This document shows, piece by piece, positions 1-6,454 of a stretch of DNA of 8,985 nt. The translations under genes and the position numbers were made by a program. This stretch comes from Nitrospirota bacterium (GTDB taxonomy: Bacteria > Nitrospirota > Thermodesulfovibrionia > UBA6902 > BMS3Bbin08): the NCBI GenBank assembly GCA_016208845.1, contig JACQXH010000092.1:935-9919 (forward strand), given 5' to 3'. Position 1 is the stretch's first letter. Every line of letters starts with the position of its first letter. The notes under the pieces are model-generated. The model was not told the DNA's origin. It saw only the letters and a list, made by a program, of their open reading frames with translations, and ran no database searches.

Positions 1-536
1 GACATAGAGGGGATCGTTGCAGCAAACAGGAAATCTACGCCAGCTTCTGCCAATGCATTTATCTGAAATGAATGGAAGGATGATGCTTCCCGTACTGACA
101 AAGATTCTTCGGGTCTATATGCATCACCCTTGCATCCGATCAGCCCGCCAATATGCACCTTGCCTGCATAATCCCCGTACCCCTGTATGATCTCCCTCAG
201 AAAGCGGACACAATCGCCGTTGACATCTTTTCCTGACATACCCGCTTTTTCCAACCGGGCGCTATTGGCGCGCCAGGTATCTGTAAAGGTCAGCAAGGGT
301 AAATCGCAGTGATAACCTATATCCAGATATTGGCGATGAAGTCCTGCCAGCATCTGCCGTCCATCGGTGCTATAGACGAGCGGAGCGTGAACAAGGATCG
401 GGTCAAGCAGGTCCGGGTTCATCCTCCTTAAACGCTCCACTATGGCGCCCTCGGTCAGGGCGAAAGGAACCAGGCTTTTAAAACTAAAAAAATTTCCTGC
501 AATGGGTTGGTTTTTCATTTCATTATTTCTAACCAT
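1..536 (-). CDS. Homocysteine S-methyltransferase family protein, N-terminal part (3' end outside window)
   Basis: This reading frame is open from position 536 to the window edge, 178 codons without a stop, and the C-terminus is off the window. The translation has the family pattern: 'LTEGAIVERLRR' near residue 26, 'TDTWRAN' in the first half, and 'GGLIGCKGDAYRPEESLS' followed by 'LAEAGVDFLFAATIPS' near the window edge. Enzymes of this family move a methyl group from S-methylmethionine, SAM or a related donor to homocysteine, making methionine in the cytoplasm. The catalytic zinc cysteines lie in the C-terminal part, so activity cannot be judged here. The start is uncertain. ATG at 536 has no well-spaced ribosome site, whereas an in-frame TTG at 545 sits 10 nt after AAAGGAAAGG (565-556). 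An internal ATG at 518 is also possible. It follows the SAM-methyltransferase gene by about 65 nt in the same direction, so it may be the last part of that operon. Confidence 0.85.
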   Translation of the reverse strand, partial: MVRNNEMKNQPIAGNFFSFKSLVPFALTEGAIVERLRRMNPDLLDPILVHAPLVYSTDGRQMLAGLHRQYLDIGYHCDLPLLTFTDTWRANSARLEKAGMSGKDVNGDCVRFLREIIQGYGDYAGKVHIGGLIGCKGDAYRPEESLSVREASSFHSFQINALAEAGVDFLFAATIPSM

Positions 537-606
537 TAAAGACAATATATTGCAACCTTTCCTTTGAGATTAATCATTTTTGTCGTAAAAACCGTTATTC
601 CCCTCA

Positions 607-1392
607 TCATGGTTTTGTCGCAACAAATGCCCAAAAGCTTTCAAACGGTATAAGGCTTCTTCTTTTTACTTCGGCAAAGCCAGCCTCTTTGAATTGCTGA
701 CACAGTTGCTCAGGGTATGGCAAAGGACCATATCCTTCACTCGTAGACGCCCATATGTTCAATATCTGCATGATGGGACTGCCGGCTTGACAAACTGATG
801 TCAATAACACCTTCCCGCCTGGTCTTAAATAATTGATTAAGTGCCTGAACAAAGTCTTCCTGTCTTCCACCGGGAAATAATAGATGTTCTGGTGGAGTGT
901 TATCAAATCAAATTTCCGGTCGCTTGAATAACTTCTCACGTCGCTATTTTCAATGATTACGCGATTATCCAATCCCCAGTGCTCAATGTTTTTTCGCGCA
1001 AAGTCAGCCACTTTTTTCTGCAGGTCGAGGCCGATGGCGCGGAGTTTGGAATTACGCGCACAAGCCCGTCGAATGTAAATTCCTGAACCGCAACCGACCT
1101 CCAGCAATGTGAAATCCCCCTGACGGGGAATTGCCGCGTCCACTTCTTCAAAGATAAAAGGCTCACTAATCCTGGACGAGCGCGCAACCAGCTCTCCAGT
1201 TGATTCATCAAATGGAAACCATTTCTGCTCCTTGAGCATAGACGGCGTATTCATCACAAAGGGATAATGATATCTAATGATTTCTTCCAGAAGGGCTTTA
1301 TGCGCATCATTATTTGGTTTTATTAGTGCCTTTGACAGCTTGCCCCTTAGTTGATACTTATTTCCCGCACGTTTCAATTCACCCAGGCTCAC
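607..1392 (-). CDS. Class I SAM-dependent methyltransferase (5' end frameshifted)
   Basis: A Rossmann-fold methyltransferase. Motif I 'LEVGCGSGIY' is near residue 97 of this ORF, the acidic loop 'GLDLQ' near 121, 'FDLITLHQNIYY' is the motif II/IV region, and 'LRPGGKVLLTS' is motif III. The substrate is not identifiable. The conventional start here is GTG at 1392, but this is probably not the native start. The same frame stays open upstream to 1479 and encodes a convincing continuation ('AGFEHLCEKLGIVSN', then 'CEGLRAWLELG'). No good ribosome site precedes the GTG. A near-perfect one (AAAGGAGGTG, 1543-1534) precedes an ATG at 1531 in a different frame. A one-base shift between 1479 and 1460 would join the two into a 307-residue protein, with motif I near residue 143. 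The gene is either frameshift-damaged, mis-sequenced or recoded. It lies 21 bp after the membrane-protein gene and looks like an operon member. The methyltransferase identity is secure; the start is not. Confidence 0.85.
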   Translation of the reverse strand: MSLGELKRAGNKYQLRGKLSKALIKPNNDAHKALLEEIIRYHYPFVMNTPSMLKEQKWFPFDESTGELVARSSRISEPFIFEEVDAAIPRQGDFTLLEVGCGSGIYIRRACARNSKLRAIGLDLQKKVADFARKNIEHWGLDNRVIIENSDVRSYSSDRKFDLITLHQNIYYFPVEDRKTLFRHLINYLRPGGKVLLTSVCQAGSPIMQILNIWASTSEGYGPLPYPEQLCQQFKEAGFAEVKRRSLIPFESFWAFVATKP

Positions 1393-1459
1393 GCCAAGTT
1401 CAAGCCATGCCCGAAGTCCTTCGCAATTGGAGACAATGCCAAGTTTTTCGCAGAGATGC

Positions 1460-1531
1460 TCAAAGCCGGCCTTTCCACATCAGGGAGGACTGTCCGCTGA
1501 CCGTTAGTTTAGAAATAGTTGAAAGTTTCAT
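1460..1531 (-). pseudogene. Out-of-frame N-terminal fragment of the methyltransferase gene
   Basis: ATG at 1531 follows AAAGGAGGTG (1543-1534), which is fully complementary to the 16S rRNA 3' end. It opens a 23-codon frame, MKLSTISKLTVSGQSSLMWK then GRL, ending at TGA (1462-1460). Shifting forward by one base anywhere between 1479 and 1460 enters the methyltransferase frame. For example, '...SSLMWK' would continue as 'AGFEHLCEKLGI...'. This fragment is therefore best read as the true beginning of the methyltransferase, separated by one extra base. The last two codons of the zero frame are CTT-TGA, the slip pair used in bacterial prfB recoding. Only a weak AAAGG lies upstream of that pair, so ordinary mutation or a base-calling error is the simpler reading. 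Confidence 0.6.
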
Positions 1532-1552
1532 AACACCTCCTTTAAAGATAAT

Positions 1553-1966
1553 CTATGTATTATTTCGCAAATATTCCGGTTGTCTCTTTGCCCATACATA
1601 CGATGGGATGAACGTGCAATAGAGTACCAAATACAGGACAAACATCGGCAGCATGTTTGATATTGTAATCTGGCCTGATCTTACAACAAAAAACGCTGCA
1701 CCGGATAGAATGGTTACAACGGGAAACAGGGTAATGAGGAGAATATCCGCGCGTTCAATCGGCTTAAGTTGCGCCCAGAACAATAACACTGTCCAGCCTA
1801 GCATCAAGGCCCCTGCAATTCGCGTAACATAAAGATAGACCGGAGATGTTACAACAGGTTGGGGCTGAAGAATAATCATTGAGACCTGAGGGAAAAACAG
1901 CAGTATCGAAGCAACGGCATCAGCGATAATCCCTATCCAGTATGAAGTTATCAGAAGTTTTTTCAT
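1553..1966 (-). CDS. Small four-helix integral membrane protein, unknown function
   Basis: A 137-residue hydrophobic protein that I do not recognise. Four membrane segments are visible at about residues 7-27, 45-65, 74-95 and 104-124. The loop after helix 1 is proline-rich ('QPQPVVTSP'), and the C-terminus is polar and basic ('YVWAKRQPEYLRNNT'). There is no enzyme motif and no cleavable lipoprotein signal. The ATG at 1966 is supported by GAGGA at 1978-1974, which overlaps the TGA stop of the DUF2917 gene, so the two genes are probably translationally coupled. The position between a DUF2917 gene and a methyltransferase gene, downstream of an ABC exporter, suggests an accessory role at the inner membrane (inference only). 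Confidence 0.8.
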   Translation of the reverse strand: MKKLLITSYWIGIIADAVASILLFFPQVSMIILQPQPVVTSPVYLYVTRIAGALMLGWTVLLFWAQLKPIERADILLITLFPVVTILSGAAFFVVRSGQITISNMLPMFVLYLVLYCTFIPSYVWAKRQPEYLRNNT

Positions 1967-1976
1967 TATATTATCC

Positions 1977-2252
1977 TCATAGCGTAATAAACCGTCTCAG
2001 TTTTTCCATTAAACCGTGTTTGTTAGCATCAGGTAAAGATATCGCAATGGATGCATCCGAAAGGGCCCAGGTAATGACTCGCCCTTTTTTGCTGATCACA
2101 AAGCTCTGATTGCCGGATAATATATGATCTTCAGCATCATTTTGCCGGGTGACACTTATCGTGCCTTTTTCACATGATATTGACGTTCTCCTGCTGTCAC
2201 CGTCTATCTTCAGCACAGAGTTCTCGCCTACGGTTATCTTTAGAGAGTTCAT
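1977..2252 (-). CDS. DUF2917 domain protein
   Basis: A small 91-residue protein. The pattern 'ITVGENSVLKIDG' ... 'ISCEKGTISVTRQNDAEDHILSGNQSFVI' matches the DUF2917 family as I know it: a short beta-rich, cupin-like domain with a 'G.hWVT..gd..Dh.L..Ge.f' signature. No catalytic residues are visible and the family's function is unknown. I chose ATG at 2252 because GGGAGG (2263-2258) lies 5 nt upstream. The longer frame from 2273 (seven more residues) would start inside the end of the permease gene and has no comparable ribosome site. The gene begins 13 bp after the permease stop, and its own stop overlaps the ribosome site of the next gene, so co-expression with the exporter is very likely. 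There is no signal peptide, so it is probably cytoplasmic. Confidence 0.8.
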   Translation of the reverse strand: MNSLKITVGENSVLKIDGDSRRTSISCEKGTISVTRQNDAEDHILSGNQSFVISKKGRVITWALSDASIAISLPDANKHGLMEKLRRFITL

Positions 2253-2265
2253 ATTCGCCTCCCGC

Positions 2266-4638
2266 CTACTCATACGACAATGCTTCCCGGGTCGAAACTT
2301 TAATTGCTTTGCGTGCCGGAATGCGGCTGGCCAGCCAGCCGAAAACTAACGTTGCAATCAGGGTTATCACAAAGCCGCTCTTGCTGAACGAAGAACGAAG
2401 CTCGACTTCCAGCATTAAGTTTCCAAAGAATTTTGAAGCAAAGATGCTGAGCGGCCACGACAATAACAATCCAAGAAGAATACTGACTGCGCTCACTATC
2501 ATTCCCTCCGCGACGAACAGGTTATAGATGATCGCCGGGGTTGCGCCGATGGCCCTCAATACTCCGATCTCTCGGGTCCTCTCCATGATATTAATGCTCG
2601 TGGCTGACGCCATTCCTACAGCGCTGACTATCAGCACCAGCAGGGCAAAAAAAACAATTGTTACCAGAATTATCTTCAGATGGTCATAAATGATCTTTAC
2701 CCGCTCCGCCTGCATTATTACATAAAGCACCTGCAAACCGGACGGCGCAATTGCCTTCTCAATATTTTTTTTGAGGGCCAGCACCTTGTCATAACTTTTG
2801 TCCTTTGCGACAAACATCAGGCTGTTGATGTAGTGCTCCGGGTTAGCGACCGCGTCATACTGTTCCTGTGCCATATAGATTTTGGGCTTTTCAAATTCAT
2901 CTGCGATCCCCACCAGCTTTGCCTTGTACTGTTTCCCCCTGATGCTCAGCAATTGAGAATTGCCTATTGCAGGATTGTCATACATTTTTGCTGCCTCCTG
3001 GTTCATCACGATCTCAGGATCGGACGGACCGCTCAGCCAGCGTCCTTTAATTGATCTGAAGCCGATGAGATCGGTATTGTAGGGAAGGGCGACAATTCCC
3101 ACTCCGGAATCGGTCGAGACGATCATATTCTGCATTGCGCCGCGTCCGCCATTCCATGTCTCTATCCGGCTTATGTTGTCAATGCCGCTGAAATATTTCA
3201 GCGCCTCTTCTTTCGGCATCTGGTTGATCAGCACCACCTGCACATCATGCTTCATGCTGTTGTTCACGTCCGACAGCAGGTCCTTGAGTGATTGCTGAAC
3301 ATTGAAGCCGGTGTTAAAGATAGCCACACCAAGCGCCATGGCAGCTACTGTGACAGCAAGCCGTTTTTTACGGCGCATGGTATTTTCAAATGCCAGGACG
3401 AGATTTCTTGGAAGTGATAACTTGGCAATGATCCTGGACTTCTTAACAACTGAAGCCTGTTGAATGCCGTATTCGCTTAACGCTTCGCGCACCGATATCC
3501 TTGTCCCCTTCAGGATCGCAGGCAGGGACAGTAAGACGGGCAGCAACAGGCTCGCGGCTATGAGGTACAAATACATGTGATGCGGCAATGATGCAGTAAG
3601 GACTTCGAAATTGAGAATATTCGCCACAAAGTAAGCGTATGCGTATCCTGACTTGACCGCAAGCGGGACCGCGATTACGCCTGATATAGCTCCAAGCACC
3701 AGCACCATAGTCAAATAGATCTGAAAGACCTGGGACCGTGACGCGCCGATGGCCTTGAGAATACCGATCTGCCGTATTTGCCTTGCAAGAATAGCCGCTA
3801 TTAATTGAGAAACCAGAACCGCGCCCAAAAAGAACGCAAGGAACCCGATGCTCCCTTCAAGGAACAGCAGCGTGTTTAACTGCCACTGGTGCGGATGCTC
3901 CATAAATTTAGGGATCTTGATTGTATCAACTGTGATACCAAATGATTTAAAATAATTAACAAGACCGTCTGCGGCAGCCTGAACTTCCTGCGTGGTCTTT
4001 ACATTATTAAAACGAATGATCAATCTCTGATTGCTCGGCTCGCCCGTGATTTCCGTGTAAGTCTTTTTATTCACATACGCATAAATCAGATGGTCTTGCG
4101 TGCCCGGGGCCTGAGCAGGATCAAAACTGATGCCGGCAACAGGAACATCAATGACCCTGCCGCCTGCACGAACGCGCGCAGGAGAACCGGCTTTCAGTTC
4201 AGAGAAGCGAAGTCCGTCACGTTCGATCAACATGTCCTCGTCTTTCGGCACAATTGGTCTGCTGTTGCTATTTTGATCAAAGATTCTCGCCAGATCTAAA
4301 TTATTGAAATCTTCTACTCCAAATAACCACAACGGGATCCACTCATCCTGGTGCGTCTGTATTCTCAATGTCGCAAAATCCCTGAATTCAACTTTCTCGA
4401 TCTCAGGATGTTTTCTCAGAGCTGCTAAATCCAGCTTGTTGAAGTCTCTGGATGTGATGGCAGCGTGAGGAGGGATAGTCCTGATGAAATTCTCATTCAG
4501 ATCGCGGCCCAGGATGGTATAAGACACCAGGATTGAGCCGACTCCCCAGAGGCCGATTATCAGTGCAAAAATGACAAGTATTATGCGGCCCGGATTGATC
4601 CGCAAATCGCCGATAACTTTTAGTAATTTTATGTTCAT
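2266..4638 (-). CDS. ABC transporter permease, duplicated FtsX type (MacB/LolC-E/YbbP-like)
   Basis: A 790-residue inner-membrane permease with two FtsX-type halves. The first half has an N-terminal helix (about 18-42), a large periplasmic domain (about 43-255) and three helices (about 262-285, 308-330, 355-377). The second has a helix at about 427-445, a second periplasmic domain (to about 650) and three helices (about 657-677, 708-733, 755-773). Each half carries the family's coupling motif, 'ILKAIGAS' near 293 and 'VLRAIGAT' near 693, followed by a terminal 'SxREALS' element ('ISVREALSEYG', 'VSTREALSYE'). In this family the ATPase drives conformational changes that extrude lipids, lipoproteins, peptides or drugs. 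The substrate cannot be inferred. ATG at 4638 is supported by AGGAGG with about 8 nt spacing. The gene follows its ATPase by 21 bp, so the pair forms one exporter. Confidence 0.93.
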   Translation of the reverse strand: MNIKLLKVIGDLRINPGRIILVIFALIIGLWGVGSILVSYTILGRDLNENFIRTIPPHAAITSRDFNKLDLAALRKHPEIEKVEFRDFATLRIQTHQDEWIPLWLFGVEDFNNLDLARIFDQNSNSRPIVPKDEDMLIERDGLRFSELKAGSPARVRAGGRVIDVPVAGISFDPAQAPGTQDHLIYAYVNKKTYTEITGEPSNQRLIIRFNNVKTTQEVQAAADGLVNYFKSFGITVDTIKIPKFMEHPHQWQLNTLLFLEGSIGFLAFFLGAVLVSQLIAAILARQIRQIGILKAIGASRSQVFQIYLTMVLVLGAISGVIAVPLAVKSGYAYAYFVANILNFEVLTASLPHHMYLYLIAASLLLPVLLSLPAILKGTRISVREALSEYGIQQASVVKKSRIIAKLSLPRNLVLAFENTMRRKKRLAVTVAAMALGVAIFNTGFNVQQSLKDLLSDVNNSMKHDVQVVLINQMPKEEALKYFSGIDNISRIETWNGGRGAMQNMIVSTDSGVGIVALPYNTDLIGFRSIKGRWLSGPSDPEIVMNQEAAKMYDNPAIGNSQLLSIRGKQYKAKLVGIADEFEKPKIYMAQEQYDAVANPEHYINSLMFVAKDKSYDKVLALKKNIEKAIAPSGLQVLYVIMQAERVKIIYDHLKIILVTIVFFALLVLIVSAVGMASATSINIMERTREIGVLRAIGATPAIIYNLFVAEGMIVSAVSILLGLLLSWPLSIFASKFFGNLMLEVELRSSFSKSGFVITLIATLVFGWLASRIPARKAIKVSTREALSYE

Positions 4639-4659
4639 AGAAATTTCCTCCTCTATGAT

Positions 4660-5358
4660 CTACTGCGGGCTGTTACGGCTCGTATCGGCAGCTACTGCGC
4701 CGTCTTTAAGTGCAATGATACGATCGTATTCAGTGTTCAAAACTGTTTCGTGTGTCACCACAATTACCGTTTTACCATTACCAACCAGATCAGCAAACAG
4801 TCTTTGAATGTCCTCTGTGGTCTTGCTGTCTAAATTCCCGGTAGGTTCATCTGCCACCAGAATCGGCGGGTCATTGGCCAACGCACGGGCAATGGCGGCC
4901 CGCTGCTGCTCGCCGCCGGACAATGCGGCGGGCAGCTTGTCTGCGTGCTGCAAGATGCCTACCTGCGCAAGAAGCGCCTCAGCCCGATCGTTGCGCGCAT
5001 TTGACGGAATGCTGCCGACGAAGTCCATGGCTAAAAGCAGGTTTCCCCGGATGCTGAGGGTTGGAATAAGCTGAAAGAACTGAAAGACGATGCCGATATT
5101 CTCTCCCCTCCATTTTGCCAGACGGCTTTCGTTCAATGTGTGGACATCGGTGAAATTGATCTGGACCGTACCCCGGCTGGGATGGTCGATGCCTGTAAGC
5201 ATATTAAGAAGTGTAGATTTGCCGCTGCCTGACTTTCCGATAATTGCGACATGCTCCCCCTGCTCAATATGGAGGTCAATATTTTTCAATGCCTCAAAGC
5301 GAACCGACGATGATTCAAACCATCTTGAAACCTGATTGAATTGAATAAAGCTTGACAT
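4660..5358 (-). CDS. ABC transporter ATP-binding protein (MacB/LolD/YbbA type)
   Basis: A complete nucleotide-binding subunit of 232 residues. It has Walker A 'GKSGSGKST' (about 41-49), Q-loop 'FQFFQL' (about 92-97), signature 'LSGGEQQ' (about 146-152), Walker B 'ILVADEP' (about 166-172) followed by 'TGNLDSKT', and the switch histidine in 'VVTHE' (about 203). The 'ADEPTGNLD' form is typical of the MacB/LolD group of exporters. It energises the permease encoded 21 bp downstream. The start at 5358 is preferred because AGGGGG lies 9 nt upstream and because Walker A then falls at residue 41, as in LolD. An in-frame ATG at 5394, with AGAGG just upstream and only 7 bp after the repressor stop, would add 12 residues and cannot be excluded. 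Confidence 0.93.
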   Translation of the reverse strand: MSSFIQFNQVSRWFESSSVRFEALKNIDLHIEQGEHVAIIGKSGSGKSTLLNMLTGIDHPSRGTVQINFTDVHTLNESRLAKWRGENIGIVFQFFQLIPTLSIRGNLLLAMDFVGSIPSNARNDRAEALLAQVGILQHADKLPAALSGGEQQRAAIARALANDPPILVADEPTGNLDSKTTEDIQRLFADLVGNGKTVIVVTHETVLNTEYDRIIALKDGAVAADTSRNSPQ

Positions 5359-5401
5359 ATTAATGCGCCCCCTATATGTTATTTCTCTTCTCATCTAACC
5401 T

Positions 5402-6037
5402 CTAATCCCTGCCCCTAAGCCCTTTTTTAGTTGATGCGGTTTTACGCTTCCGGGTCGACGGCGCAATGCCGCTCCAGAGTGCTTCAACAAACCCTTCCAC
5501 AGCATGATCCATGCTCTTGCCGCCGTGGATCTCCATCAACTCGAATACCGCAAGACTGTGCAGTGCCGAAACGAAGAGACTGGCAGAGGCTATCGGATTA
5601 TCGGCTTTAATCGTTCCTCGCGAATTTGCCTCTTTCATATGCGCGGCAAGGGACTCTGCAAGTTCCTGCTCCGGCATGGTTTTAAAGTGAGCAGTTACAT
5701 CAGCCATGCTGATTGACGGATTGGTTATCAGATGCATTACAACGGGAATGAGCGTACGAAAGTAGCCCAATATTCTAAGGCCTATCTCGGTCAGGACACG
5801 CCGCGGGTCAGTCTCTTTTGTGAATGAATGGATTATGGCGTCAATATTTACCTGCTGCGGGACCATCGCAGCCAGAAAAAGCGCTGTCTTTGTCGGGTAA
5901 CGTTGATACAAAGTTGCCTCGGAAACTCCTGCCTTGCGGGCAATCTCCTTTGTTGATCCAAATGCGCCTTTTTTCAGGAACTCTTCCCGGGCATGCTGCA
6001 GCAACTGCTCATTGTTTATTATCTTGGGTCTTCCCAT
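5402..6037 (-). CDS. TetR/AcrR-family transcriptional repressor
   Basis: A 211-residue regulator. The N-terminal DNA-binding domain starts 'MGRPKI' and contains the helix-turn-helix 'STKEIARKAGVSEATLYQRYPTKTALF' region (about 28-55), the hallmark of the family. The C-terminal part is a helical ligand-binding domain of usual length. The tail is unusually basic ('STRKRKTASTKKG'). ATG at 6037 is supported by AAGGGGG with 5 nt spacing. An 18-bp perfect palindrome lies just upstream of the gene beside the -10 element, so autorepression is the likely mechanism. The ABC ATPase gene begins 7-43 bp after its stop, so the repressor probably controls the exporter operon as well as itself. The inducing ligand is unknown, but exporter substrates are common inducers in this family. 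Confidence 0.93.
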   Translation of the reverse strand: MGRPKIINNEQLLQHAREEFLKKGAFGSTKEIARKAGVSEATLYQRYPTKTALFLAAMVPQQVNIDAIIHSFTKETDPRRVLTEIGLRILGYFRTLIPVVMHLITNPSISMADVTAHFKTMPEQELAESLAAHMKEANSRGTIKADNPIASASLFVSALHSLAVFELMEIHGGKSMDHAVEGFVEALWSGIAPSTRKRKTASTKKGLRGRD

Positions 6038-6055
6038 TGTTGCCCCCTTCTTAAT

Positions 6056-6073
6056 TAAGTAAGTACTTACTTA
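6056..6073. promoter_or_regulatory. Palindromic operator of the TetR-family repressor
   Basis: A perfect 18-bp palindrome, TAAGTAAGTACTTACTTA, centred between 6064 and 6065. It begins at the edge of the -10 element and covers the expected transcription start, about 20 bp ahead of the repressor start codon. Position, symmetry and length are what is expected for a TetR/AcrR dimer site. Binding by the adjacent repressor is inferred. Confidence 0.8.
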
Positions 6074-6101
6074 TAATAATCGCTTGCATTAAAGTTGTCA
6101 A
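6073..6101 (-). promoter_or_regulatory. Sigma70-type promoter of the tetR-exporter operon
   Basis: On the minus strand TTGACA (6101-6096, consensus) is followed by a 17-bp spacer and TATTAT (6078-6073, five of six consensus bases). The expected start near 6066 falls inside the palindromic operator. No other good promoter is visible before the downstream genes, so this may drive the genes from 6037 down to 607 and perhaps beyond. Confidence 0.8.
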
Positions 6102-6166
6102 GTATTCTTATGAAGATTCCCTGTTTCATGAAGATCCCCCTTAAAGACCTGCCTGTTTCAAAGATC

Positions 6167-6204
6167 AGAAGGAAGAGCAGCATAAAAAGCCTGCCCTTCC
6201 TTCT
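6167..6204 (-). terminator. Strong hairpin after the small cysteine-rich gene, possible terminator
   Basis: Arms of 14 nt (6167-6180 and 6191-6204) enclose a 10-nt loop. In plus-strand RNA there is one A.C mismatch. In minus-strand RNA the same pair is G.U, so the stem is fully paired, which fits a role in the arsM-direction transcript. It begins 40 nt after the stop of the 55-residue gene. No U-tract follows the stem (GATCTTTG), so it may be a processing or 3'-protecting structure rather than a classic intrinsic terminator. Confidence 0.45.
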
Positions 6205-6243
6205 GTGTGTGCCTTAGCGACAAGCTAATTGGGCAATTAATGA

Positions 6244-6411
6244 TCACTTGCCGGGTCCACAGCAGAATTGAAACCCCTTCTTTTTCAACTCTTCACCGCA
6301 ACAACCTTTGAAAACGGTTTCAAATTTCTCTCTGAGACTCTCTCCTTTAACGTTTATTTGAAAGCCGTCTTCAGTTTCTGTAATCTTTACGTTGCAGAAT
6401 TCTTTTTCCAT
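6244..6411 (-). CDS. Small cysteine-rich protein (55 aa) downstream of arsM
   Basis: A short gene with a perfect ribosome site, AAAGGAGGTGAT, whose AGGAGG lies 9 nt before ATG at 6411. The protein begins 'MEKEFCNVKITETEDGFQIN' and ends 'GCCGEELKKKGFQFCCGPGK'. Cysteines sit at 6, 37-38 and 50-51. The two CC pairs and the Gly-rich surroundings suggest thiol or metal(loid) coordination. The first 36 residues look like an amphipathic beta/alpha unit without membrane segments. It starts 43 bp after the arsM stop and probably shares its transcript. I do not recognise a named family. A role in arsenic binding or delivery, or a redox role, is inferred from context only. The ribosome site, operon position and non-random composition make a real gene likely despite its size. 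Confidence 0.8.
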   Translation of the reverse strand: MEKEFCNVKITETEDGFQINVKGESLREKFETVFKGCCGEELKKKGFQFCCGPGK

Positions 6412-6454
6412 CCCTCATCACCTCCTTTCTTCCTTTTTATTCCCCCCACGTTTA

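Noticed and set aside
549..577. Minus-strand stretch reading 'MINLKGKVAI', resembling the start of a short-chain dehydrogenase
   Set aside because: It stops after 13 codons just upstream of the homocysteine methyltransferase start. The match is short and probably chance.
957..1211. Minus-strand 84-codon ORF within the methyltransferase
   Set aside because: It overlaps motif I of the methyltransferase in another frame and has no recognisable content.
2174..2527. Plus-strand ORF of 117 codons, and similar plus-strand ORFs at 1314-1622, 2680-3054, 4808-5335, 6803-7163 and 8349-8561
   Set aside because: All lie opposite well-supported minus-strand genes with recognisable domains, lack ribosome sites and have no protein-like motifs. 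They are antisense shadows.
5358..5394. Longer ABC ATPase start at 5394
   Set aside because: Possible, but the start at 5358 has a stronger ribosome site and places Walker A at the usual residue number. Kept as an alternative only.
6067..6129. 20-codon minus-strand ORF (MKQGIFIRILDNFNASDYYK) with AAGGGGG upstream
   Set aside because: It is laid across the tetR promoter and operator, whose consensus elements explain the sequence. No independent evidence of coding.
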